From NCBI RefSeq assembly GCF_000384315.1, contig NZ_ARVW01000001.1, positions 4,650,157 through 4,714,156 on the forward strand: a stretch of 64,000 nt of DNA. Direction: 5' to 3'. Positions 1 through 7,716 of the stretch are shown here, one piece after another; the first letter of the stretch is position 1; each line of letters begins with the position of its first letter. The stretch is from Amycolatopsis nigrescens CSC17Ta-90. Lineage in GTDB: Bacteria > Actinomycetota > Actinomycetes > Mycobacteriales > Pseudonocardiaceae. Position numbers and translations under genes: made by a program. The notes beneath the pieces are model-generated. The model searched no databases and had not been told where the DNA came from. It saw nothing but the letters and a program-made list of their open reading frames with translations.

Positions 1-1222
1 GTAGGTAGTCACCGATGGTGAGCTGATCGAAGCTTTCGATCTGCCTGTTGCAGAACGGTCGAATAGTTTCGGCGTCGAAGGAACGACTCAAGATCCAACG
101 GAGCGTTTCTTCCAGCTCGCCCAGCTGGAAGAATGGCGTAGCCAGCTCGCCATAGCGCTGTGCCACATCCGCTGTGGTGACAATGCCCTTGATAGCCTTG
201 CTTTCGTCCAAGACGAATACAAAATCGCGCTGTTGCAGCGTGGGAAGAACCTCGAAAAGGTCACGATCGTACGGGACGACCTCCACATGAGGATCGATCG
301 CATCGGCGACGCTTGCGTCGGGCTTCTGATGTATCGACTGAGCGATCGAGCGCCATGTTACGGCACCACGCAGATTACGAGGACCGCTCAAGATCGCGAG
401 CTGTGAGAAGTCGTTGAGAAGCATCTTCGTGATCGCCTCTTCAAGTGGGCTGTTGGGCCCGACGGACTCGACGCCGAGAAGGGGAGACAGATTTCCCACC
501 GTCAAGCGGACATTCAGATCGCCACCCTCTTCATCGTCCTCGGCGACCGCCAAGTCGTCCATTTCGGATGGCCCCACCGTTGCGGCCTCCTCAGTCTCGT
601 CGGGGGGCGTAGTCAGCGAAACCACAGTATCGAGTGTCACCGCCCTGAAGCTGGGTGAAGTCAACAGTCCGTGGTTGGCCAAGTCCGCTTCGATCTGGCT
701 GACCTGGTCGCCACGATCTTTTGCTCCCCAAAGCGCCAGGAGATCACGGACAGAAACGCGCTCAGGGTCCCGCTCGTCCGCGCGCATGCGCGCTCGCCTC
801 AGGCGCGCATGGATACGCTGACGCTCTGTGTCCTCGGTCTGTTGGTTGGCCGCGGCCGCCGCTCTCGAAATCGTTCGGTCAAGCAGCTCCTGGCGAACGG
901 CGTCCAGCAACCGCTCCTGGTCGACCACCTGCCAGGCACGCCAGCCGTCGACAGCCCGCATGCCGGCTGCCACCATGGCTGCCCGCGAGGGCGAGCGGAA
1001 CTCCTCTCCGCCGGGCTCAAGCCGGATCCGCCCCTTTTCGGTCACTGTCGCGTTGTAGGTCACACCGATACGATTGCGCTCGAACCTGAGTTTCGTATCT
1101 GCCTGGACGAGTCCAGCATCCAACAGGTCTGAAACCCTGACACGGCGTCCGCCGATCAAGTACATCGAGCGACCTCCGGCCTCGTGCTGTCCTACCATCG
1201 TCTCGTCGGCCACGGCGCTCAC
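1..1222 (-). CDS. RAMA domain plus CBS-pair protein (C-terminus cut by window edge)
   Basis: Read by translating the minus strand; the frame stays open to the window edge, so the C-terminus is missing. Residues ~18-85 match a RAMA domain, a predicted reader of modified DNA: a basic segment, a DLLDAGLV element, then a SPSRAAM...VDGWRAWQV core. A charged, partly coiled linker follows, then two CBS motifs from about residue 250. The second contains RDFVFVLDESKAIKGIVTT and the first contains ITKMLLNDFSQLAIL. CBS pairs usually bind adenine nucleotides. The GTG at 1222 overlaps the upstream stop (GTGA), so translation is probably coupled to the upstream gene; ATG 1198 is an alternative start. Third gene of an operon with the ParA-like ATPase. 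No nuclease or methylase domain is visible in the part present. Domain calls come from motif reading. Confidence 0.75.
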   Translation of the reverse strand, partial: MSAVADETMVGQHEAGGRSMYLIGGRRVRVSDLLDAGLVQADTKLRFERNRIGVTYNATVTEKGRIRLEPGGEEFRSPSRAAMVAAGMRAVDGWRAWQVVDQERLLDAVRQELLDRTISRAAAAANQQTEDTERQRIHARLRRARMRADERDPERVSVRDLLALWGAKDRGDQVSQIEADLANHGLLTSPSFRAVTLDTVVSLTTPPDETEEAATVGPSEMDDLAVAEDDEEGGDLNVRLTVGNLSPLLGVESVGPNSPLEEAITKMLLNDFSQLAILSGPRNLRGAVTWRSIAQSIHQKPDASVADAIDPHVEVVPYDRDLFEVLPTLQQRDFVFVLDESKAIKGIVTTADVAQRYGELATPFFQLGELEETLRWILSRSFDAETIRPFCNRQIESFDQLTIGDYL

Positions 1223-1965
1223 CACTTCCGCAACCCTGAGAACTTGCGTCGAGACCCGATCGCCTGTTTGAGCACCCTCTTCTCAAGCTCTGTCTGGTTC
1301 AGCCGATTCACACGCGTGAGCTGCAATTCGGCGGCAACAGCGAGCAGGCTCTCCCGGTCCAGGTGCTGTGCGTGGAGGTAGGCGGCGCCTTCTTCCTCGG
1401 TCTCCATTTCATGCAGGCGCAGGGCGATGGCCGCCATGTCCGTATTTGGCTTTGCGGTTCTGGCCGACGATGTTGCGTTCGACGGCCGCGCTTCCCGGGT
1501 GGTGGCCGGCTGTACGGTGCCTGAGCTGCCGTCGCTCGGACTGGAAGACGAAGGCGCCGAAGTCTTCGGTCTGCCCGTGAGTGTTTCGGCCGGGCCTGGG
1601 CCGTGTGAGACCAGTAGATCGACAAGTCTGTCGAGAGTGAGCCTGCTATACCTGGACAAGCCACGCAGCTTAGCCACCTCCTGCAGACCGCGCTTGGACA
1701 ACGAAGCCGCTTTCAAGTAGGTCCGGCGTTCCTGTTCTGTCGCCGGCTTCGACAGCTCTTGTGCCACCCGCGATGGATCACGGGAAGGCACCATGGTGAA
1801 GTTGGTCAGCGCCGGGCTGGGAGCGGAAGCCCGTGCGTCGTTGGTGTGAAGAACAGCCAATCGCGCCTTCCCGCTGGTTATTGCCTGCAGGGTGGTCTCG
1901 TCCTGTTGTTCCAGGAACTCGTACAACCGAACCTGAAGGGCGACGAATCTCCTCAAATCGTTCAC
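1219..1965 (-). CDS. Protein with two Rho_N/SAP-like helical repeats
   Basis: A 248-residue protein between the ParA-like gene and the RAMA-CBS gene. The GTG start overlaps the parA-like stop and its own stop overlaps the next start, so the three genes look translationally coupled. Two similar helix-extended-loop-helix segments are visible. One is at residues ~88-115 (SKRGLQEVAKLRGLSRYSRL, then TLDRLVDLL). The other is at ~205-236 (DRESLLAVAAELQLTRVNRL, then NQTELEKRVL). They resemble Rho-N or SAP modules, which bind nucleic acid. The middle (~125-175) is Ser/Thr/Pro-rich and probably disordered. The N-terminus is helical and may contact the ATPase. By position it could be a ParB-like adaptor, but no ParB motif is present. 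The function is inferred. Confidence 0.7.
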   Translation of the reverse strand: MNDLRRFVALQVRLYEFLEQQDETTLQAITSGKARLAVLHTNDARASAPSPALTNFTMVPSRDPSRVAQELSKPATEQERRTYLKAASLSKRGLQEVAKLRGLSRYSRLTLDRLVDLLVSHGPGPAETLTGRPKTSAPSSSSPSDGSSGTVQPATTREARPSNATSSARTAKPNTDMAAIALRLHEMETEEEGAAYLHAQHLDRESLLAVAAELQLTRVNRLNQTELEKRVLKQAIGSRRKFSGLRKW

Positions 1966-2906
1966 TGGTGATCACCCGACGGCAGTGCCAGCGCCCCCAG
2001 GACCTCGTCCGCCAGCTGGTCGAACTCCTTGACGACCTCATCCTTGCCGGTAGCGCGCAGCATCGCTGGCACACCGCTCTCTCCAGCGTCGCCGAAGTGG
2101 CGCGGGCTGTTACGGATCTTGCTGTCCAGTACGGGAACCCGCGAGTTCAGACGCACCTCTTCGATGTAGGTGTGCTGGGCAAGAGTCACCTGTTGTGAGT
2201 AGATCTGCACCATAGTGAAGACCACTCCCAGAAAACTGGGGTCGATTGGACTGTAATCTCCGGTACCACGCTTGTGGTTGGCGTAGTCGTTGAACTGCTG
2301 CACCAGTACTGCGCAATTGCCCGCGAGGTAGTCCAATCCCAACGTGGACAGGTAGTCCGCCTTGGCCGGCACGAGGATCTGCTCGCTGGCCACGATCGCC
2401 GTCTTGGTGACAAGGCCGAAATTCGGTGCACAGTCGATGAGTATCAGATCGTAGTCGCTGAAGCGACTGTCATCCAGCGCACCCCGCAGGCAACTGTGCA
2501 GGTCCAGGAACTTTCGCTTCGATCCGTCGAGGGTGGTGGTCCCGCCCAGTCTGGCGGCGAGTTCAAGATCTATGTCGATGAGACCTAGATGAGAGGATAT
2601 TAGGTCGAGCTGTCCGCCGGTGTTCTTGAGAACGCTGTTGGCCCGCTCAGGCGTGACGATCAGGTCTGCCAGTGCGACGTCACGGCCGGGCAATTCGGCT
2701 CCATACCATTGTTTGATTGTACGGTTGTCTTTGAGCTGATCATGCCAATTGTCGACCGAGAAGAACGAGAAGGTCAAATTTGTCTGCGGGTCAAGGTCGA
2801 GGAGTAGCACGCGAAAGCCGCGGTTGGCGGCGACCGCGCCTAGGTTCGCCGTGAGAGTTGTCTTTCCCACTCCGCCCTTGTAGTTCATGACCGTCACGAC
2901 TCGCAT
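1962..2906 (-). CDS. ParA/MinD-family ATPase
   Basis: A 314-residue P-loop ATPase of the ParA (CbiA/SIMIBI) type, which normally dimerises on ATP and moves on the nucleoid. The deviant Walker A, KGGVGKTT, starts at residue 10; LLLDLDPQTNLT forms the A' motif and LILIDCAPN is Walker B. The frame opens further upstream, but ATG 2906 fits best: it has GGGGAG seven bases before it and begins right at the first strand (MRVVTVMNYKGG). It leads a three-gene operon with a Rho_N/SAP-like protein and a RAMA-CBS protein. No ParB gene or parS-like site lies nearby, so this is unlikely to be a chromosome or plasmid partition locus. Orphan ParA proteins often position other complexes; that role here is inference. 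Confidence 0.88.
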   Translation of the reverse strand: MRVVTVMNYKGGVGKTTLTANLGAVAANRGFRVLLLDLDPQTNLTFSFFSVDNWHDQLKDNRTIKQWYGAELPGRDVALADLIVTPERANSVLKNTGGQLDLISSHLGLIDIDLELAARLGGTTTLDGSKRKFLDLHSCLRGALDDSRFSDYDLILIDCAPNFGLVTKTAIVASEQILVPAKADYLSTLGLDYLAGNCAVLVQQFNDYANHKRGTGDYSPIDPSFLGVVFTMVQIYSQQVTLAQHTYIEEVRLNSRVPVLDSKIRNSPRHFGDAGESGVPAMLRATGKDEVVKEFDQLADEVLGALALPSGDHQ

Positions 2907-3356
2907 ACGCTTCTCCCCGTCCGTCTCGTATCCGATGGTGCCGCGAACAATGATCAAATTCATTCGCCGAGCTGGCCTGACGACCCTTACAGAGGCCCTG
3001 CGTCGAAGGCAACCGACCAGCAGAAACATCGACACTAAAGTGCGCCGAGCGCTAGGCCGTTTGCCGTATCAAAGCGTCCTTGAGTAGCGTCAGGGTTGGG
3101 TTCGAGTAGGTGGCGAACTCGTGGCTGGACGAGCTGTTGAACAGCCGCACGAACGTCGGCCGTCTGCCCAGTCGGCGACGGCATGACCCTCGTTCTCGCT
3201 TGCCTCCGTTTCGTCGGCGGATACGGCGCCGGCCGGCCGCCGCGGTGCTGCGGTGCCCTCCTGTTCGAGCTGGCTCTCCGGGGTGCAGGCAGTGACTTAT
3301 CGTGACTCCGGGTCTGCTCAGTTGCGTACTGACCCGTTGCGCGGTGAGCTAACCTC
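2907..3356. other. Intergenic region without a convincing gene
   Basis: About 450 bases between the divergent ParA-like operon and the truncated gene at 3357. The open frames here have no ribosome-binding site or recognisable product. It should hold the operon promoter on the minus strand, but I see no clear -35/-10 pair. Immediately before the ATG at 3357 is a TAACCT hexamer, which fits a leaderless promoter for that gene only weakly. Confidence 0.5.
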
Positions 3357-3572
3357 ATGCGTCGATGGGATCCGCTGAACGATCGTCAACTGGCAGTTCT
3401 TCGTCGTCTGGCTGCGGATGAAGGTCTGGGCAACCCGGACGACGGGCCGGCCCGGGTCTCGGTCAAGGTCCTCCACCACCGCGGACTCGTAGAGGTCAGC
3501 AGGCGTGACGGCGCCTGGCACGCTGCGGTCACCGATACAGGTCAGTTCAACCTAGAACACGGCCACGCCTAA
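3357..3572 (+). pseudogene. Truncated N-terminal fragment of an actinobacterial family of unknown function
   Basis: A 71-residue open frame opening with MRRWDPLNDRQLAVLRRLA and ending in FNLEHGHA. From memory, this start (a winged-helix-like segment that sorts short from long variants) is common at the N-terminus of much longer actinobacterial proteins. Those proteins continue past the conserved EHGH motif, whereas here a TAA follows immediately. I therefore read it as a truncated remnant; a free-standing small protein is possible. The gene has no Shine-Dalgarno sequence and sits 13 bases before another broken gene, which supports local decay. Confidence 0.5.
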
Positions 3573-3585
3573 GTCAGTTGCAGCC

Positions 3586-4061
3586 GTGCGACGACTGCCA
3601 GGGAAGGCGAAACCGGGTGAGGACACCTTGGAGGAGTGCCAGGATCTCAACGCGAAGCGGCGTCGTCATATCCCGCCGATCCTTTGGCGATTCTGGGCTT
3701 CGAACCTGGAAGAATTCTACCGGTGGCGTGTTCAGCTTGACTGCGGCTGCATTACCGAGCTCTTGACGACAACGGTCTGCCCGCTGAGATGCGCTGGCCT
3801 GATCCGAGCTGCGGAACACGACTGCCGGCGGGCCATGTGATCTGCGTGCACGACGACGCTCCGCCCGAACCGTATCGCGATACTGCCGAGTGGGGAGGCC
3901 ACAGGGAGCTGTCCTTCCCCGCCGACCCTGCCGAGTCATCGGACTGGGCAGATCAGGAGACATGGGAGGCGATTCGCCGCGATGAGCCGACCACCAAGGT
4001 ATTCTGGACTGTGACGTTGTCTTGTGGGCACGCCACCGACGTCGTCTCAGACCTTGCCTGA
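3586..4061 (+). pseudogene. Frameshifted cysteine-rich hypothetical gene
   Basis: Two overlapping frames look like one gene split by a frameshift near 3765-3790. The first frame reads FYRWRVQLDCGCITELLT. The second resumes with DNGLPAEMRWPDPSCG and runs to VTLSCGHATDVVSDLA at 4061. Joined, they give a protein with paired CGC and SCGH motifs that might bind a metal. I do not recognise the family with certainty; similar Cys-pair proteins occur beside integrated elements in streptomycetes. A sequencing error would also explain the split. Confidence 0.45.
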
Positions 4062-4586
4062 AACCTTAGACGGCCTTCGCTTGATCACTGGCAAGAGACA
4101 GCAAGAGATGACCGCTGAGTTCGAAGAAGTCTGGGCAACGAATTCGGATGCGCAAGAGAAGCGCAAGCGCGATCACACTCAGCGAATGCTCGTCGAAGGC
4201 TGACCGAGGCCGGAACCTGAGCAACTCTGCTATGCCTGCCCTCAGGCGCGGTTCATTGTCGCCTACGAGCGCACCGGCTGGCTTGTTCCGCGGAAATCCG
4301 AGTCGAAAGCCCCGAAGCCGCCGTCCCGTGTCAGCTTGGAGTGGCGCCTCCGCTAGGCGGAGGCCGAAGCCGGTCAGTCGCGAGGCCAGCTCGCCAAGCT
4401 CGGTTCCCAGGACACAGCGACTGATGGATGACAAGGGTGGGGCGCGACTGCGTCTCGGTGTGTCCCAGTAATGGCAAGGAATTTTCCTTGAAGGGGTGCG
4501 TGGGGGCTGCGCAGGATGGGGGGCGAAGAGAGAGTGATCAGTTCGGCGAAACTAGGGGGACGATCACCATTGCCAGGCCATTTTCG
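4062..4586. other. Decayed coding remnant, no intact gene
   Basis: About 525 bases with no convincing intact gene. A plus-strand frame from ATG 4108 reads through 31 codons to TGA 4201. The same frame then continues with protein-like sequence (ARFIVAYERTGWLVPRK) to a TAG near 4354. This looks like a gene broken by stop codons; I cannot name its family. Minus-strand frames over the same bases appear to be shadows. The promoter of the downstream operon probably lies at the right end of this stretch. Confidence 0.4.
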
Positions 4587-5396
4587 GTGCCGTTGCCCTT
4601 GTGGTGGACGGCGGCGGGTCCTACTCGGAGGTCGGAGGCGCGCGTCCGGTATGGGCCGCTGGCGCGCTGGGGGGATGTTGTGGCTGGGCGCCGGGACGGG
4701 CGCAGGGGGATCGTCGCGGTGCCGGACGCGGGTGCCGGAGCGGATCGGGTGGCCGTTTCGACGGCGCGAATCCAGGAGCTGATCAGCCTGGCTGAGCAGC
4801 GGATGGCTTCGGAGGTAATGCGTTACCAGCAGGAGCGGGTCCGTCTGCTGAAGGCGCGGGCGGCGCGACTGGGGCCGCTGGAAGCTCAGATCGAGCGGAC
4901 CGAACAGGCAGCTCAGGTGCTTGTCGAGGTGGAGAAAGACGACCCGTCCAGGTACGAGCGCGTCGGCGACGAGCGTCAGCCGGAGAGCTATGTGCGGTCG
5001 CGGCGGCTTGTCGCGGCAGATCGGCACCGGGCGGAGGTGTCCGAGCGCTACTTCGAGGAGAAGAGACGGCTCGGTGAAATGCGGCAGCAGGTCGCTGTCG
5101 TGGAGCTGGGCCTGCGGTCTTTGGACGAGGTCGCGAAGATGCGGGTCCGGCGGGCCTTCGAGTACGGCAACAGGCGTATCTACGGGTATTGGGCCGCTTT
5201 TGTCCGTCATCACCCGGACAGTGCCGAAGTCAACCATCTGTGCGTTCCCGTCGGGCCATCGCTGCGGGCGTGGGCCGATTCCGATGAAGAAGGACACCAT
5301 GAGAAGGCTGAGAATCCCGCGCTGGACGCACCGTCAAGGGCGGCGGATCCGCCCCACTGGCGTGAAAGCGATCGAGTTCACGCCGTCCAGGATTGA
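4587..5396 (+). CDS. Coiled-coil protein, first gene of a seven-gene operon
   Basis: About 269 residues, mostly charged helices (for example LEAQIERTEQAAQVLVEVEK and ERYFEEKRRLGEMRQQVAVV) and predicted coiled coil. It has no signal peptide or membrane segment. A short basic entry (YGPLARW...GRRDGRRGIVAVP) precedes a long helix of the pattern ISLAEQRMASEVMRYQQERV. The same order of elements occurs at the N-terminus of the FHA protein at 7717 (GRRDGRAGIPLPA), so the two share a module. The start is uncertain: GTG 4587 is used because it precedes the shared module, and GTG 4500 or ATG 4428 are upstream options. The 3' end overlaps the next gene by 98 bases. The family is unknown. Confidence 0.65.
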   Translation: MPLPLWWTAAGPTRRSEARVRYGPLARWGDVVAGRRDGRRGIVAVPDAGAGADRVAVSTARIQELISLAEQRMASEVMRYQQERVRLLKARAARLGPLEAQIERTEQAAQVLVEVEKDDPSRYERVGDERQPESYVRSRRLVAADRHRAEVSERYFEEKRRLGEMRQQVAVVELGLRSLDEVAKMRVRRAFEYGNRRIYGYWAAFVRHHPDSAEVNHLCVPVGPSLRAWADSDEEGHHEKAENPALDAPSRAADPPHWRESDRVHAVQD

Positions 5397-6519
5397 CCGC
5401 GAGTCGGCACATCGGGAGATCCGAGGCCACGCCGGCAGGCTGGCGCCCGAAGCCGTGGACGAAGCTACCGGTCATGTGCTGGATCCCTGGATCGACGCCA
5501 GGGCCGAGCAGTGGCTCGCCGAGGTCGAGGACGAGCACGGCAGTTACCGCGTCCGCGCCGAGAGCAAGGCCGGCAAGGCGAAGGCAGATCTGTCCAAACT
5601 AGACAGACAGCGCGGGCAGGCGGAACGCCGGCTCGGCGAGCTGACGGCCGCGCGGGAGGTCACCTTGAAGCGGATGCTCGGCGAGCCGCGCACTGAGGAA
5701 GCCGGTGGCGGTTTCGCCGACGCGGCCTTGCTGGCCGGTCGAACCCGCGGCAGCTACTGGTACCTGGTCGCGCTCCTCTTCGCCGTTGGCGCCGACATTT
5801 CGGCGTTCTTCCAGGTGATCCAGTTGGTCATGCCGGATCAGTCGGAGACCGTCGCGCTGGTGCTGGTACTGGGGTTCACCGCGATCGTGCTTGCACTCGC
5901 GCACGGCGCCGGCGCCCTGCTGCGGGATCGACGGGCGGGCGTGCCTTGGGTGCCTGCCATCGCCGCCCCGCTGTGCGTACTGATCTGGGTCGCGCTGGGC
6001 TTGCTGGCCGCGTGGGTACGCCTGAAGTTCGGTGCACTGCCGGTCTCTTCGGGAGACTTTTCGCTGGACGGATCGGCCCAGGCGGAGTCTAGGGACGCCT
6101 ACGCGTTCCCGGCGGCGGCGACGTTCCTCGCGCTGTACGTAGGCAGCGGGTTGATCACAGGTGCCGGCGCCTATCTGACCCACAATCGCTTCCAGAGCGC
6201 GCACGGCAAAGCGGCGAGGACGCATGATCGAGCCGCGCGGCATGCGGCGACTATCGCAGATGCGTACGAGCAGAAACAAGCCGAGCTGGACGCGCAGAAT
6301 GTCGCGCTGGAAATCGCCGAGGGCACGCTTTGCCGCCAGCGGCGCAAACGGCTCGCACTGGCCGAGGAGTTGAAGCGCGACACTCGCAGGTTGATCGCGG
6401 AACGAAAGAAGGACCCGGTCGTGACCGGTGCGGTGAGCCGGCCCGATCTTCGGGTGCACTACCTCCGCGAGGACGACCGGCCCGACCGAGGAGACGAGCT
6501 ACCAGGGAAGGGCGCATGA
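5299..6519 (+). CDS. Four-TM membrane protein with flanking coiled coils
   Basis: About 406 residues. The start at ATG 5299 follows AAGGA with a five-base gap; ATG 5284 is an alternative. Layout: a basic N-terminal region; a coiled coil (KADLSKLDRQRGQAERRLGE); four hydrophobic helices with cores WYLVALLFAVGADISAFF, VALVLVLGFTAIVLALA, IAAPLCVLIWVALGLLA and AAATFLALYVGSGLITGAG; then another coiled coil ending in a polar tail. Both coiled-coil arms should face the cytoplasm, an arrangement that suits a scaffold or signal relay. It overlaps the preceding gene by 98 bases and the following lipoprotein gene by 4 (ATGA). No known family is recognised. Confidence 0.8.
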   Translation: MRRLRIPRWTHRQGRRIRPTGVKAIEFTPSRIDRESAHREIRGHAGRLAPEAVDEATGHVLDPWIDARAEQWLAEVEDEHGSYRVRAESKAGKAKADLSKLDRQRGQAERRLGELTAAREVTLKRMLGEPRTEEAGGGFADAALLAGRTRGSYWYLVALLFAVGADISAFFQVIQLVMPDQSETVALVLVLGFTAIVLALAHGAGALLRDRRAGVPWVPAIAAPLCVLIWVALGLLAAWVRLKFGALPVSSGDFSLDGSAQAESRDAYAFPAAATFLALYVGSGLITGAGAYLTHNRFQSAHGKAARTHDRAARHAATIADAYEQKQAELDAQNVALEIAEGTLCRQRRKRLALAEELKRDTRRLIAERKKDPVVTGAVSRPDLRVHYLREDDRPDRGDELPGKGA

Positions 6520-7700
6520 ACCGCACCGCTGCGTTCGCCGTCGTACTGGCCACCCTGCTGCCGGTGCTGGGCGGCTGCGGGATCTTCGGCTCGGACGAAG
6601 AGCCCGCCAACTCCGAAATTTCGCTGCAGTCCTGCCGGCTCCCGAAGGCTGCGCCGCTGGCCATCGCCGTCGGGGCGCGCGCGAACGTGCCGAGACCGGA
6701 ACTTCCGTCAGAGGTACAGGAGCTGATGAAGGGAGTCGCGGGTGCGCACCAGCCGCTTACCCTGATCCGGCTCGACGGGGCGCCCGCCGTCGTCTTCGAC
6801 GAGCCACCGCCGCCCCGCGCCAAGAATCCCACCGCGGACAAGCAGGCCGTGGCCGAGTATCTCGCCAAGGCGCAGCGTGCGTTCGCGGAGCGGATGACGG
6901 CGGCGACCGCGCAGGCCGACGTGCTGGCGGCGCTGTCCCTCGGCGGCAGGGCGACCGCGGAGGGCGGCACGGTCGTACTGGTCGATTCCGGGCTGCAGAC
7001 CGTCAAACCGCTGGACTTCGCCAAGGATGGCCTGCTCGATGCCGATCCGGCGGAGGTCGCCGAGTACCTCACGGAGGAAAGGCTGCTGCCCGACCTGCAC
7101 GGCCGCACCGTGATACTGGCCGGCTTCGGCAACACGGCGCCGCCGCAGCCGGACCTGGACAACAACCTGCGTGCCAAGGTGGTGGATACCTGGCGGACCG
7201 CCGCCGCGGCCAGCGGCGCCTGCGTGGTCACCTTGCCGCAGCCCAACACGCAGAAGTCCATAGTGGACAAACCAGAGGTGGCGGTCGTCGCCCAGCCTCC
7301 CGCGCCGGATCCGGAGTTCTGCGGGACGGTCGAACTGGGCGAGAGCGACAACATCGCCTTCGAACCGGACACCGCGACGTTCCGCGACCAGCAGGCGGCC
7401 CGCGAGACGATGAGCAAGTTCGCCGATGCGATGCGCGGCGACAAGCGCCGGGCCGAGCTGATCGGCACGACGGCGACGGACGGCTCGGTGGCGGGGCGTC
7501 TGGACCTCTCCGCCCGGCGGGCCGAAGCGGTCAAGGCGGTGCTGGTCGAGCAGGGGGTGGCCGCCGACCGCATCACCACCGGCGGCGTGGGGACCGACTG
7601 GCCGGGGCACCTGCCGGACATCGGGCCGGACGGCGGCCTGCTGCCGGGCCCGGCGGGCCAGAACCGCAAGGTGGTCATGAACCTGACCTGCGCCGACTGA
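6516..7700 (+). CDS. Lipoprotein with C-terminal OmpA-like domain
   Basis: A 394-residue exported lipoprotein. The signal peptide ends in lipobox LGGC with Cys21 as the lipidation site, followed by a polar tether. The last ~120 residues form an OmpA/MotB-type domain: NIAFEPDTATFRD as the first strand, then a helix, ELIGTTATDG, and LSARRAEAVKAVLVEQGV...ITTGGVGTDWP. These domains usually bind peptidoglycan, so the protein may link membrane and wall. The region between (40-270) is Ala-rich and contains a Rossmann-like VVLVDSGLQTV and VILAGFGNT, reminiscent of a von Willebrand A-like fold. Its ATG overlaps the previous stop by four bases, so it is coupled to the four-TM protein gene. Confidence 0.82.
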   Translation: MNRTAAFAVVLATLLPVLGGCGIFGSDEEPANSEISLQSCRLPKAAPLAIAVGARANVPRPELPSEVQELMKGVAGAHQPLTLIRLDGAPAVVFDEPPPPRAKNPTADKQAVAEYLAKAQRAFAERMTAATAQADVLAALSLGGRATAEGGTVVLVDSGLQTVKPLDFAKDGLLDADPAEVAEYLTEERLLPDLHGRTVILAGFGNTAPPQPDLDNNLRAKVVDTWRTAAAASGACVVTLPQPNTQKSIVDKPEVAVVAQPPAPDPEFCGTVELGESDNIAFEPDTATFRDQQAARETMSKFADAMRGDKRRAELIGTTATDGSVAGRLDLSARRAEAVKAVLVEQGVAADRITTGGVGTDWPGHLPDIGPDGGLLPGPAGQNRKVVMNLTCAD

Positions 7701-7716
7701 GGCGAACGGCAGCTCG

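Noticed and set aside
4374..5300. 308-codon minus-strand frame over the first operon gene
   Set aside because: Pro/Arg/His-rich shadow; the plus strand shows a coiled coil shared with the gene at 7717.
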